From Bromus sterilis (lineage: Eukaryota; Streptophyta; Magnoliopsida; Poales; Poaceae), in assembly GCA_950022295.1 (NCBI GenBank), contig OX465600.1, positions 2,480,001 through 2,544,000 on the forward strand: DNA of 64,000 nt, read 5' to 3'. Position numbers and translations under genes: made by a program. The notes beneath the pieces are model-generated. The model was given only the letters and a program-made list of their open reading frames with translations, did not search any database and was not told the DNA's origin. Positions 1-11,735 of the stretch are shown here, piece by piece. Each line of letters opens with the position of its first letter. Within the stretch, counting starts at the first letter, position 1.

Positions 1-305
1 ATTTTGAAAATTTTACTGGTTATCCTAAGAACTACGGTGTCAATCTGCATATGTGACCATCAGTGCATCATAAGGACACACAAGGGCCTATGACCTTTGG
101 GTGTAGCCGCCTTGAAATGGTTGCATGTGATTTGTTCAATCAGTTTGACTGACGTACTAGCTAGTAACAGATTATGTGAATGAGCTATATAATCTTGTTT
201 TCGATTCTTTATCCAAAAATCTTGTTTTCGATTAATGTACATGTCATTTTTCATATAAACATTTTAATAAGCAATGACTTAAATCATCACATAATGCAGA
301 GGTTG

Positions 306-1480
306 TTCATCATTTCGTCTCCGCCGGACCCCCCCCCCCCCCCCCCCCGCGGGCGAGGCGAACCCTAGCCCCCAGCGCCGCCTCCTACTTCCCCCCTCCG
401 CCTCTCCCGTCCGTCGCCGCCGGCGTCGATTGCCGGGCCTCGCCCGCGCGGTGCTGGCGGCGGCGTGTTGTTCTTTCCCCGGGCGCGGTGGGGGACGCGG
501 GGGTCCCTTCGACGGCCACGGTGCTCTTCGGCGGGCAGCGGCTCGGCCTGGCGGCGCGGCGGCCGCGGGTGGGGCGGGCTTCGACGCGGCCGTTGGTCGC
601 GGTATGGCGCGGCGGTTCAGGCGGCCAGCGGCGTCCGTCTCGCCAGATCCGGGGCCCTTGGGCCCCATCTGGGTTAGGGCGGGCTGGCTCGGCCGCTCGG
701 CGGCGTTCCCGCTGGCGGATGGCGGGGCGGCGCGGCCTTGGAGGATGACGGCGATGGCGGCCGGTGTGCTGCAGCGTGGTGGCGGGGCTTTGCGGGCCTG
801 GGTAGGTCCGGCCGGGCCAGGGATGACCCGGTGTGCACCGGCTGCCACGTCTGGCCGGTGACCGCATCTTTGGCGGTGGAGGTCGGTCCTCCCGCGTGGC
901 TGCTTCGCCGTTGTCTCCAAGTCCGTTGCATCTCGCCTTCTCCCCGGCCTCATGTTGGTGTTCGCAGTGAGGCGGCGAAGGTGGCTTCAAGATCGTGGTG
1001 GCGCAAGTGGGCGGGCGATGAGATGGGTGGTGCACTACCGAGCATCCGGGATGGCGGGGGTCGGGGTCAGGAGAAATCCGTGTCGGCTTGTTCGGCCCCG
1101 AGGCGGTTGCGTCCGCGGACGCCGCTGCTCCTTCCTGAAGGGCTTCGGGATACCCCTCCCCCACTGCCCTTTGAGTACCGGGGGAAACCCTAGGATCCGT
1201 CCGGGCAGCAGCGGCGACGTCGTCGTCCCCCTTCTTGAAGGTGGTGCTTGGTACCCGATGCCTCGGAGTGCCGGGCGTGTGGTGGTACTTCTTTGGTGGG
1301 CGCAGCGGTTGTGGGACGTCTCCGTTCGTCGATCTACCGGTGTCGTCATTGTTTCTCTTTTTTTCCTTTTGTTTTTTCCTTTGGCTTGGAGGTGTCCGGC
1401 CTTGTGTTGGTGTGAGTTTGTATCGGTCGCTCTATTGGTCGTTGCCTTATCTATAAAGCGGGACGAAAGCCTTTTTTTGG
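306..1480 (+). mobile_element. GC-rich non-LTR retroposon-like insertion with 14-bp TSD
   Basis: The identical 14-mer TAATGCAGAGGTTG occurs at 292-305 and 1481-1494 and brackets an abruptly GC-rich segment in AT-rich surroundings. The right end reads CTATAAAGCGGGACGAAAGC followed by a T-rich tail, which resembles the 3' ends of LINE-derived retroposons in grasses. The left end is followed by a run of 20 C (329-348). Long open frames on both strands here are a by-product of high GC, and no protein domain was recognised. A related GC-rich sequence lies at about 59.9-60.6 kb. Retroposition is inferred from the TSD length and tail; the family was not identified. Confidence 0.55.
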
Positions 1481-1693
1481 TAATGCAGAGGTTGAGGTTA
1501 TCTCCTTTACAAAAATGCGCCGTGTACACAGCGGGTGTCCAGTGTAGAGACAGTCACAGACCAGTGCGCCACAACGTCGGACGTCTGTACAAGGATCCGT
1601 CCGACCTCGTCGCCCTTGCGATACGATGTGGCAGTTATCTACGTACATATATTAGTTAGGAAACGATCCAATGTGTGCGGCGACGTATGTCCC

Positions 1694-1720
1694 ATGCATG
1701 CATGCATGCATGCATGCATG
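1694..1720. repeat. (ATGC)n microsatellite
   Basis: Nearly seven uninterrupted ATGC units, self-complementary, in non-coding sequence. Confidence 0.9.
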
Positions 1721-2789
1721 TCCAGGGCTATAGTACGTGCATACGTTTCCACATATAGAAAATCGTTTTGCAATCTTACAAAACGATGTTATATTATGGA
1801 ACCGAAGGAAGGAGGGTGAACCAGTCGGAGCGTGCGACGATCTCGCCGGGGTATGCATATTCTTTCACTGGCGTTTGCCTGGCACCATAGCCTGTGCGTG
1901 TTAGCATTAATTTTGATTCATATATCTTCATTTTAGTTTACTTAGCTAGTCGTCGAAGTTTCGGATGTTGTTTGACACAGCAAGCAAGGTGAGATGCAAA
2001 TAGCGACAAGAAGCTGCGATCATGTATGTGTGCTGCCACATAATCGTGTGAAGCGGCATGACACGTGAGAGATTGGAGCTAGCCGACCGCCCGACGGCTA
2101 GACAGATCAACATGTTGCAGCCAACAAGAGAATTGGTGCGTGTAAGTTAGTTAGTTATTGGCTGCACGCATCAGTTTGTTAACGGAACGGTTGGGGTAGT
2201 GTGGCCATTGAAGCAATGCTGCCCATGCGCTGAAAACGGACGTGCACGCCTTTTGTTTTTTATTGTCGGGAAAAAGAGCTTGTGTTGATTTAGGAAACGC
2301 CATGAACCTCCGCATTTCGCTTGGTTCTCAACTTAGGCCACGCTTTGCATGAGTGTAATATTTTTACACTTGTATTTATTCTACAAGTGTATAATATGTA
2401 GACCTATTGTGATCTGTAAATTTTACACGTGTAAAGCTGAGCAAAACAACGACCCAATCAGGACCTTAGGTGGTTTTTCAGGCGGAAACGCTAGGGACCT
2501 CAACATCTGAGTCGGGGGCAAAACCCCATGGTGTGCGGCTTCTTGGTTGGATGCGAAATGCCATGGACCTCGGGGGTTTTACAACAAGCTAGGTTAGCCG
2601 GCCAGCGGTGGTGGTCATTGCTTGGGCCAGGGTGAAAACTCCGTTATCACGATGTCTTCCATATAACACAAACGCCACGATGAAAGGCGTCACATAAAAA
2701 AATGTATTAAAATAAGGTTAGAATCTGCTAAACTTCATAACAGAGGTCAAAACAGTTATTTTTGTCCTCACATGTTCCCTTCATAGACA
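1721..2789. other. Gene-less stretch
   Basis: No open frame of interest and no recognisable transposon end. A small inverted repeat around ACACTTGTA/TACAAGTGT lies near 2367-2391. Confidence 0.6.
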
Positions 2790-4260
2790 TAATGCTTTCC
2801 TGGCTAGTTATTGGAAACATCAAGCTATATAACTACTAGGTGCACGTTCGGAGATGAAAATTCAAAATATTTTCACATGTGCGCCTCCGCTCTCCTTAGA
2901 AAGAATCGAATTAAAACCTTGGAGGTGGAAGGGACCGTCGTGTCTTCTTACTCTGGCAAAGAAACACTTCTTCACAATTTATTATTTTCGGACTTCTCAG
3001 CCCATCGGCTTCAAATAGACCCACATCGATCTGGTGGCCCTTCTAGAGGAATCCTCTCTATACTCATCTGAAGCGGCTAATCTTATTGAACCTTTCTCTT
3101 TAAATGAACTTTGAGAGGCCCATCACTCTATGGATAATAACACAAGTCCAGGACCCGATGGATTCGGCCCCACATTTCACAAGTAACACTGGGATATCAT
3201 TAAAAATGGCATTATGCTTCCGTTGAATGAGTTCTTCCTCCTTAAGGCTTATTTGAATAGGATAAACAAATCCCTTATTATTCATATCCCTAAGAAAGTA
3301 GATGCGACTAAACCCGACAGCTTTCGACCGGTTCCCTTAAAAAATGCTCAATTTAACCTCCAAGTGCATTGTCAATTTGCTTCAACCTACAATTTCGTCC
3401 TTGACCCACTTCGAAAAATTAGACTTTGTTAAGGCACGCTCTATTGCGGAAAACTATCTCTACATGGTCAAGATTGTGCAATCATGCCATTGCCCCCTGC
3501 TCTTATACTTAAACTTGACTTCTGAAAGATTTTGATTCAATCCCCTGGGAGGCTATATATCTCAAGTGTTAGCTGCAAATGCGCCCCCCCCCTTCCCCCA
3601 AATGGTTGCATTGGATTTCATGCCTCAACTCGTCCAATTAGTATGTTGTCATTCTCTATCGGCAGCCTGGGCCATGGATTCAATGTCGTAGGGGGGATGC
3701 GTCAGGGCGACCTTTGCCTCTTTTACTGTAAATTATTGTCATAGATATGTTGCAACGCTTACTTAATAATGCTTGCACCGAGGGCCTCTTGGCAGATCCG
3801 ATTGTTGATCACCTTCCTTGCCCGGTAATTCAGTATGTGAACGATACCTTGATTATGTGTAAATTTACCTCTTTTTCTACTCAAAACATCTTATCAGTTC
3901 TTAACGTGTTCTCGGAATCGGCAGGACTCCACATAGATTTTAACAAGAGTAGCTTCATCCTCATTCATCTCAATAATGATTTTTCAGACAATCAGCTGGT
4001 CTTCTTGGTTGATCCATTTGCTCATTCCCTCATACTTACCTTAGGGCTAGGGCTTCCCCTTACCTAATTTGGGGATCAATCTCCTTCCGACCTTATTGTG
4101 TGGAAAGACCTCTCTAAAAGACTCACTTTTCAGGGGTATCTATCTCTAAAGTCGTTGTAGAAAATGGTTAGAGGTACTGCCTTTTGGGTGGATTCGTGGT
4201 TGCCAGGTGCAACTCTTGCTTACCACAAACATATCATCTACTAGCATACACCTTCCTTCG
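2790..4260 (+). pseudogene. Degenerate LINE (L1-like) reverse transcriptase
   Basis: Several frames each carry pieces typical of plant LINE ORF2 in the expected order. GDENSKYFH and NRIKTLEVEG lie at about 2845-2930, and SPGPDGFGP at about 3144. PKKVDATKPDSFRPV lies at about 3289-3335, and the GMRQGDL block at about 3695. The catalytic-loop equivalent YVNDTLIM is at about 3835, where YADD is expected. A C-terminal FWVDSWLPG zinc-binding-region piece is at about 4190. Frame changes and stops separate them, so this is a dead copy on the plus strand. Neither LINE terminus nor a TSD was found. Confidence 0.75.
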
Positions 4261-5099
4261 TCAAACGTTTGCTTTATAAAATTGGTTATATTCCACCTAC
4301 CTTGCTTAGTATTTCTGCAAGAAAACCTCTATGCTCCATATATGTCGCATCTGCAATTACTATAACACAGATATTACCATCACTTTCAAAGCATGTAAAA
4401 AACTTACACCACACATAGGTAAAATTATATAACCTTTCTCCTCTTCATCTCCTGTCATCTTCGATGCCAAATGTTGCGGTCCATACCAAATAGCCCTATT
4501 TAAAGTTATCAAATATTTTCTACAAACACGAGAAGGCAACGACGTCTGTAAATAGACTTGGCACGTACAACCGTCGTAGGCCTATGTCACATCTACTCAA
4601 AATATTCAAATCAAGTATAAGCCAAAGGACAACTATACTACCAGGACCACATTCTACAACTGGAATACCATTAATCAAACAAAGAAAAATCAATAGATGA
4701 AAAATCATATACTGCACAATTTCTTTTACAGAAATCCACCAGAAAGACGCGGCGTGCTGCGCTAGTAGACAGTACTGGCAACAAAAGATGAAACGGGAGA
4801 GCGACCTACAACCTTAGCTGAACAACGACCCTACAGATATGGCACCAGCTTTGAATAAACAATATGTGCTAGGTAAAAATGACAGCGATATATGGTTTTG
4901 CTTTGGTCCATTGAATATAAACCAAATTGCTTCCACAGGTAAAAATGACAGCGATATTTTAGACACTTTGAGCGGGTTTAAAATATATGTTCACATGTGA
5001 CATACTTATTTTCCAACCCGGCCGACTGAGATAATAGAAGAACGAACGCGCACGTGCCGCCTTGTCCGTGCAATGGCATAGAAAATGCACACCCATTAA
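4261..5099. other. Gene-less stretch
   Basis: No gene seen. The only structure noted is a 20-base direct repeat, GGTAAAAATGACAGCGATAT, near 4873 and 4938. Confidence 0.55.
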
Positions 5100-5790
5100 C
5101 GGTTATGAGAAGTTTTTTTTTTCTTATTTATCTGAATGATTTAAAACATATAGTGAATCAGTTAAGAATTTGAAAAAATGTATTTTTTAAAAGCTTATGT
5201 TCATGAAATATTAATAAATATTCGTGATGCAAAAAATGTATTTGTCCAATTTTAAAAGAAAATGCAAATTTGTAGAAATCCTAAATGAGTAAAGATGTTG
5301 AACTTTAAAAAAACACGAAATTCTATTAAGAAATATTCGCTAATTTAATAAAATGTTCATCCGATTTTTTAAATAACATTCAAAAGTTTTACAAAAAAAA
5401 CTTTCATTTTTCAAAAAAATGGTTCTAAAATTTCAAATAATAAATCTGTGAATTCTTCAAAACAATATCCATGGTTTTTTTTTAAAAATCAAGAATTTTG
5501 AAAGAAAAAATTCAAACAATAAAAAAACATATCCATGAAATAACACATTGTTTTATTATTATTTCGAGCTAACGAGCCGAACGTGGTAGATGAAAGAAGG
5601 AAGCAAAATTGGGTCTGTTCATGTTATCAAGGGTTATACGCGACCTGTCCATTGTTTCATACACTGTGCGCCAAATACTACGGTTCACCCCATGCTACGG
5701 GCGCTTACTTATCTAGCCATGTAGGACCAGCTACGAATAATGTACGGACCTACGGGTTGACACTCGTTATGCATAAACAAAAACAAAAAT
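5100..5790 (+). repeat. AT-rich dispersed repeat, copy A
   Basis: This is an AT-rich arm followed by a conserved core at about 5565-5730, containing GAGCTAACGAGCCGAACGTG, then AGGAAGCAAAATTGGG, then TGCGCCAAATAC, then CATGTAGGACCAG. The same ordered blocks recur at 20058-20215 and 20430-20630. The repeat is non-coding and the family was not recognised. Confidence 0.6.
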
Positions 5791-5983
5791 ATTCAAAGCT
5801 TTCATAAATGGTGTCAAATTAAAAAAAAGCATGTTTACAAAAATTATTCATGAATTGTTTTAATATTCCTCAAACCGATCTTCAAAAGCAAAGTATATTC
5901 CTAAGTAAATTTGTTTTGTGAAATTTATAAACTCTCGGACTGCAAAACTTATCTCAAATTAAAAATGTTATTTAATTAAAAAA

Positions 5984-6185
5984 TATGCATGCATTTAAAT
6001 CATGTTCTCAAACATTAAAAAGTAATTTAAAAGAGGAAAAATACGAAATAACATAAATATTAAAAAATATCGAATTAGAAAATATTCATGCCTGTAAATC
6101 ATGTTCTCAAACTTTAAAAAGTACTTTAAAAGAGTAAAATATATGAAATAACAAACCAATGTATACCAAAAAAATCGGAGAAACG
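5984..6185. repeat. 101-bp tandem duplication in AT-rich DNA
   Basis: The block containing TAAATCATGTTCTCAAAC, followed by TTAAAAAGTA and a GAAATAAC end, occurs at about 5996 and again 101 bp later, with scattered differences. Confidence 0.6.
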
Positions 6186-6284
6186 AAGAAAAAATTAGAC
6201 CTACAAACCCTGTACAACGAAAAAAATGCACCCACCCGCACCGTAAGTAAGCCTGGCCAAAACCCTGAGTTTTTTTTGTCATTA

Positions 6285-6302
6285 ATATATATATATATAT
6301 AT
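6285..6302. repeat. (AT)n microsatellite
   Basis: Uninterrupted AT dinucleotide run. Confidence 0.85.
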
Positions 6303-6712
6303 TTATAGTTTTTACTCTACGTTATACTTTTAAATATACTAAAGAAATTTTATATAAAACATTAAAAACTTAATACAGCATTTTTAAATGTTAAATATGT
6401 ATAAACATGTTTCTCATGTATATGAAAAATGTATACTAATTAAACATTGTTTATGAGAAAAGGTGATCATGCATTTAAGAAATGTATATCAAGAATTTGA
6501 AAAATATTAAATTTATATAGATAAAATGTATCTTGGATATAGAAAAATGTATACAAAAATATAGAATGTGTAAAAAAATCATGATTATGTATGTAAAAAT
6601 ATTAAACGTGTATGAAAAAAAGATTTGATCATGTGTATAAATTGATTTTGTTTATATATTTAAAAAGTTTAAAACGTGTATGCATGAAAGACTTTAGTTG
6701 CTAAACAATTAA
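6303..6712. other. AT-rich gene-less stretch
   Basis: Very AT-rich DNA with many short related words such as AAAAATGTAT. No gene or defined element end was seen. Confidence 0.6.
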
Positions 6713-7376
6713 GGCTTAGTTTGGTTGCCGTAGGGGACAAACCCTGGATAGCAACCCTCGTCGAGGGATTTTAACCGGAAGGTAAGATCTCCTTCTCCCA
6801 TGAGGGAAATCTTCCCATACTTCACGTTACCAAATGGCAAAAGGTGGAAAGGGGCAAAATCCCCGGATTTTTTTTTCCAAAAATACACAAAAATGAAGAA
6901 TTCCACACAAGAAACAGCTAGCAGTCCCTCCTTTCTTCAGATTTGTTCATGTCAAAACTCAAAACAGAATTTCGTTGGAGTCCAAGAGGAGGAGAAAGAA
7001 GAGATTGATGCTTGTGCAGATTTCTACTTTCCTTGGATCTGACAAAACCTAATTCTGCCGCTGGATCGAATCATAGCTGATGAGGAAGAAAAGATTGACC
7101 TCACCAGAGTTGTCCGTTAGTTGGACGGGAAGAGATGGGGGCGTCGTGAGGAGGTGGCAGAGTGTCAACCACCCGAGAAGAAAGGAAGGGAGAAGTTTCC
7201 ACGAGTGGAGGGGCGTGGAAACTGTACCTGGGGAAATAGCAGGGTTGGGGCCGGCCTACCCCGTGGACTGGATCATCCAAATGTCGCCATGAATTTTCGC
7301 TGGGGAGGTTTTCCGCGTGGGTTTCGCGACCCGGAAAAATGCCGGACCCTGGGATCCCCGGTAACCAAACGAGGCA
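6713..7376. mobile_element. PIF/Harbinger-like non-autonomous DNA transposon
   Basis: The ends are inverted. The left starts GGCTTAGTTTGGTTGCC, and the right, read in reverse complement, starts TGCCTCGTTTGGTTACC. TAA lies immediately outside both ends (6710-6712 and 7377-7379), the 3-bp duplication typical of PIF/Harbinger/Tourist elements. The 664-bp interior has open frames but no recognised transposase, so it is interpreted as non-autonomous. The TIR match is imperfect, suggesting age. Confidence 0.55.
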
Positions 7377-7611
7377 TAAATGAAGCAAACTTAGGAACAA
7401 CAATCTAAGCATTAATGCATTAGAGACTCTAGTCGCTTAAATCAATTAATGCACTTAGTACCTCACCAATGCGTAGAACAAGGCTCCTTTCTCGAAAATA
7501 AAAACGATGCATATCTCATGAATGAAAAAAATTCTCGATTCTCTTCTATGTTGTACTGTGTGACCAGCTTTCACTCTGTACTTGGGTGATTATCTTAACA
7601 GAAATCTCTAT

Positions 7612-8160
7612 TTTTTTTGGATTAAAGGCTTTATTACCCAAAAAAATTAAGCAAGTACGTCCGGCCTCTACATAGTTAAGATGCACACAGCTGCAAGTCA
7701 TCAAAAGGGAAAAAAATAGTGTACGACAAGTTACGAATGAAAGAACTATCGCCACTCAAGGTAGCTCTATCCGCAGATCACGCGGCCACCCATGTTGGAT
7801 AAAAATATCCCTCGCCACCGCTTCCAATCATGCACACGCCTCCATAAAAAGGTCTCGATATTCCACCCATTATAAGATGAACCACGAACGGAAAATACTC
7901 ATGCATCGATAAAGAACCTGCAAACAAGTGAATTTTTTATCTTTATTTTGTCATTTCTATATAGCCAGAGCGAGCATATTACGGCGAGTGCTCCTACCCT
8001 AAGAATAGTTTTATGCTTATTATCTATCTCGTTAAGCCAATTGCCAAAAATATTAGCAACCGAAGTGAGCTGATATAAGTTTAAAGCCATTTGGATAGCG
8101 GACCAAATAGAATGTGCAACCTTACAAATGAAGAAATCTCTAATTGGCACTAATGTATGT
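7612..8160 (-). pseudogene. LINE ORF2 C-terminal fragment and 3' end
   Basis: On the minus strand, 8150-7899 encodes the region downstream of LINE reverse transcriptases, with SIWSAIQMALNLYQ followed by LRVGALAVICSLWLYRNDK. Further downstream, stops and frame changes appear, and the segment ends in an AT-rich tail near 7612-7625. It is 5'-truncated and inactive. No TSD was found. Confidence 0.65.
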
Positions 8161-8319
8161 AGAGGACCAGATAATCAATCAGAACTGCAAAGATAGAGGA
8201 GGTGAGTAACTGATGACGCAGGATGAGGTGAGATGAGAATGAACCAATCAAGACATTTCAGGTACAAAAGTAGGATTACATAGCATGAAAATTTGCTGAT
8301 TTCATCGAGTAATGTAGCT

Positions 8320-8590
8320 CGTAGTACCACACACGAGCCCTGCCGTGTCCCTATAGTTTTTATCAAGCAATCATACATCACGCCAATCCAATTTGTTCCG
8401 TGGCAGAAACAGAACAGAATAGATCTCTGTTTTGGGACCAAAAACAGCATAGAATTCAGACTAGAGCATTGCAGAAATGATCAGGTCAAATACTGAAACT
8501 TCGCAACACGGAGGGTCGCTGAATCAGGAATGGCATTGGATAATTAACCAAGATCCTCGACCATTCTGCATGAATCCTCGACTAGCGCCT
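8320..8590 (+). repeat. Segment homologous to 58170-58530
   Basis: Ordered shared words with the sequence downstream of the thioredoxin-like gene are ACAGAACAGAATAGA, TCTGTTTTGGGAC, GTCAAATACTGAAA, GGGTCGCTG, ATCAGGAATGGCATTG and AAGATCCTC. The two copies are in the same orientation, about 50 kb apart. This copy lacks the Stowaway MITE beside the 58-kb copy. Confidence 0.65.
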
Positions 8591-8599
8591 CAGGACGGG

Positions 8600-9710
8600 C
8601 GATATGGCTGTCGGTCGTGCAGCGAAGAGGTGCGACGACGAGAGGAGAAGCGGGCAATTTAGTCGTTGGGTGGTCCAGCGATGAGAAGCGGCAGGCGATT
8701 TAGTCGTTGGCGAGAGCAGCGGTGCCGAGGTGCGGTACTAGAAGATCCCGTCAAGATTGTCGTCCATAGAAGTAAGGAAAAGGTGGAAAAACTGCAAGCC
8801 GTCATGAAAACAGCATCAGACAAAACTTGGGCGATCCGCGCCGGGGGACGTCAGTGCGCGGGGACGGCGAGGTGACAGCGTGCAACGACGCTACACCCCG
8901 AGGGGCGGCGTAGCTGCAGGGCACGAGTCGGTGCAGCGGCTGGAAGCCACCGGCGCGTACGCACGTGTGAGGCACATTGGCAGCCGATAGGCGGAAACCA
9001 AGGCGGCGGCGCTGCGGCCCGAAGGGGCGACGCAGCGGCAGCACGTAGCTCGATCAGTGGTAGACGCGTGCTCGGGGACGTTCTTGGCGGCGACGGGCGC
9101 AGGTCGGTTGATCAGACCGACGGTAGCGCAGTACGCGCCATGGTGTGGGCGACGACGTGCAGATCGTAGGCGATGGCGGCGTGGTCGGTGAAGTCCCGGA
9201 CGATGATGACGAAGACGATCCGAGGGGGATGGCCGCGGCAGCCTCCCGAAGAAGGCACAACAGCCAGCCGCGTTGCGCGGCAGCCTGCCATGAGGACGCG
9301 ACGGCCTACCGAGGCAGGCGCGGCGGCGGTGGTGGCAGACGCACGGGCGCGGTGTAGATCGTTGATGCCGATGTCGGAGCAGCGGCGCGGGAGGTCGACG
9401 GCGACGTTGGGCGACTCGATCCGATCTAAGATCGGTAAGCCAAAAAGAAAACCGATCAAGTGATCAGGAAAAGGACTGGCAGGGCAGCCAATCACGGATC
9501 GATGGACGAACCCTGCGTACGGGTTGTGCAGCCCCCGATTGAGATCATGGAGATCGACCTCCCCGGGGGCGGGGCGGCGGGAGCGTGTCGACGGCGGTTA
9601 GCGCGGCGCCATGGAGGGGCGGCGGCGCTAGGGTTTGGGAGCGGCGGCCGCGGCCCAAAGGCTAGGCGGCGGCTGCTCTAGAGTTTATGATCGAGGTTAA
9701 GCTGATACCA
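8600..9710 (-). mobile_element. GC-rich leader of a short-LTR Copia remnant
   Basis: Reading leftwards from the LTR at 9711-9841, the minus strand shows a Met-tRNA-type primer site (TGGTATCAGC from 9710) and then GC-rich sequence with no convincing gag or pol domain. Minus-strand open frames such as 9495-9112 match no family I know. The assignment to a Copia leader rests on the LTR and PBS next to it. Confidence 0.35.
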
Positions 9711-9841
9711 TATAGAAGGATAGAGGGGTTTGGCGAAGACGCAAAGTCGATGGATGTTATATTTAGTCCATGAACAAGTATATATAGACGTGCAAAATGT
9801 TATCTTGAAATGCATGACAAGACACAATGTATACTCTAACA
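9711..9841 (-). mobile_element. Short (131-bp) Copia-type LTR
   Basis: Read on the minus strand, it starts TGTTAGAGTATACATTG, carries a TATATATA box near 9778-9785, and ends directly before the primer site TGGTATCAGC. Length and layout resemble Tos17-like short-LTR Copia elements. The end is CTATA rather than the usual CA, so it is eroded or the boundary is slightly off. No partner LTR was found. Confidence 0.45.
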
Positions 9842-10179
9842 ATCAATAGTATGCTAAATTGCGAAGGGGATCGTCCATGCGTGCTCTGCGATCGAGTGCA
9901 TGAGCAGCAGAGCCGGGTCACTTTCCTGGGCGCAGCAGTCATCTCTAAATTGACAAGATAGTCCACCTGCGAAATACCTCCGACAAACATGGGATGCCTG
10001 AGAAGAAACCGTTCTGTTGTCCACACAATAAGTAGCCTTTCCCATCATCTCCATCTTTCTCCCTTTTCGAATTGCACGAGCGCGCTCACTCTTGATGCAG
10101 GGAAAGACATCGATAGTGCTAGCCCAGCTGCCACCGTGTTGCAGACATTTATTTCCCCGTAGAATGGTATGTTTATCTA

Positions 10180-10271
10180 CTCCTTCGACCCATATTAATG
10201 GGCACACACTTAATACAACTCTAGTACAAAGATGTACTAAATGCGTGCCCATTAATATGGATCGGAGGTAG
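10180..10271. mobile_element. Stowaway MITE
   Basis: TA flanks a 92-bp foldback. The left arm is CTCCTTCGACCCATATTAAT, and the right arm in reverse complement is CTACCTCCGATCCATATTAA. This is the typical Tc1/Mariner-derived Stowaway structure. Confidence 0.8.
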
Positions 10272-10287
10272 TAGTATAGTAGTGCAC

Positions 10288-10697
10288 GGATTGATCGTGT
10301 TGGTTGGCAAGAGCTCAAGTTTGAAGTGGCTTTCACAGCTCACTGGATGGATGGATATATCTGCACTTTTCTTCTATCGTGTCGTTTGGTAGCACCAATA
10401 GAGAGTAGTAATGAACTGATATATGTGCTATGTTTTCCTTGATGAAATCCGGTTATTGCTATCATTGTCCTCTTTATATCCAAAAATTGTAGAAATCACA
10501 TGTGCGACAACTATATTTGACAATATCACCTCGATCGGTAGTGGCACTTTAGGAAATGGTTCAAAAATCACTATTCCACCTTTTAGGTATCCTAAAAAAG
10601 TGATAGCAGCGAAAGGATGTGGCAAAGATGATGATGGTGTAGGTAGGGCGGTGCACGTGTTTCCTCGTCTCCCATGTCTTCTCAAATTTCTCCATTG
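10288..10697 (+). repeat. 400-bp direct repeat, copy 1
   Basis: This is nearly collinear with 12258-12664. Both begin TTGATCGTGTTGGTTGGCAA and end CTCAAATTTCTCC. The beginning reads as open sequence (IDRVGWQELEFEV and onward), suggesting a gene fragment, but no family was recognised. Copy 1 has a short GGAT run where copy 2 has a long one. Confidence 0.8.
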
Positions 10698-11685
10698 AGG
10701 CCATGCAAGAATAGAACCATGCGGCAAAGATGAAAACCATGAAAAAGCAGTACTAGTCAATGATAAAGGAAACAAACGTATTTTCAACTTTTGATGAAGC
10801 TACTTCACCCAATTGAGCCAAGTATTGACTAATATGCTCCCATGTAGTCTTTGTGCCATCCCCACTAAACTAAACAAAATCTGGAATTTTATATCCTGGA
10901 GGACATTGAATTTCATCGAAATACTCAGGATACGACTTTTGATACATCTGATTCCTAGGTAGTTCCACACCAAAGTTTTCTCTAAGCATTTTGGTCATCT
11001 CCTCTCTAAGGTTAGCTAATGTATCGTCTGTATTAGACGATGTTGCTTGTGACACGGGCGCAGGAGGAGTATGGTTTGGGGCTACATGTGTGTATACCGA
11101 ACCATAATTCGGCAATGATCCAATATTATCCCTACCTGTAAACAAAGTTTGGTTCGGTGTTGCCACCGAACCTGGCATACTCATGATAGGATTAATATGT
11201 GCAGCTACAACTTGATTTGTGTAGGTAGGAAAATAATTCATCGACATAGGAGGCGTCGATGATAATGGTAAAACTGAACTAGGGTTTCCCAAACTAGCAC
11301 GTGCACCAACACTACCACTAGATAATAGAGGCATATTATTTTTAGCACTAGTATTCTCAACGCAAGCTCGGTAAACCAGATTATTGCCGTCAGTAATACG
11401 GCTATCAATTTCAGCCCATTGTTCAGGATAAAAGGTAGTACTCACAGAGGGTTTAACTTGCTCAACATGAAAAGGAGGGAACTTGATTTCTCCAACCGGA
11501 GCAATATTGCCTTGGCGATCTTTCTTGAAATTCCCAAGGAGGTCCTGCAGCTCCTTCTCTTCACGTGCCTTCTTGTACTCCTCATAAGCTCGACGATGGT
11601 CCTCCGATGATTCCTCAAGACTAGGATTGATGATGTTACCGGCGTCAACTTCCGATGGATTGGGAAGATTATCTCCGTTGGTCAT
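10698..11685 (-). pseudogene. Truncated LTR-retrotransposon gag
   Basis: The minus-strand frame starts at the ATG at 11685 (MTNGDNLPNPS), shortly after a primer site. It runs 271 codons to a stop at 10870, which interrupts the conserved gag region PPGYKIPDFV. Beyond the stop, gag-like sequence (FSGDG, then TTWEHISQYLAQLGE) continues with a further stop and a frame change, ending at the repeat junction at 10697. A basic, charged N-terminus, a Pro/Ser/Asn-rich middle and a capsid-like C-terminus fit a Ty3/Gypsy gag. The upstream frame extension into the LTR is not used. No pol follows. Confidence 0.65.
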
Positions 11686-11712
11686 GGTTGATGATGAAGC
11701 TTGATCTATTTG

Positions 11713-11730
11713 TCCCCAGCGGAGTCGCCA
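11713..11730 (-). other. Primer binding site
   Basis: The minus strand reads TGGCGACTCCGCTGGGGA, six bases inside the LTR. The form is that of the non-Met primer sites of grass Gypsy elements. An Arg-type tRNA is suggested by analogy with the Tat/Ogre lineage, not verified. Confidence 0.6.
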
Positions 11731-11735
11731 AAAAG

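Noticed and set aside
279..1659. Several 150-260-residue open frames on both strands
   Set aside because: They coincide with the GC-rich retroposon, overlap in up to four frames and show no domain; low stop-codon density explains them.
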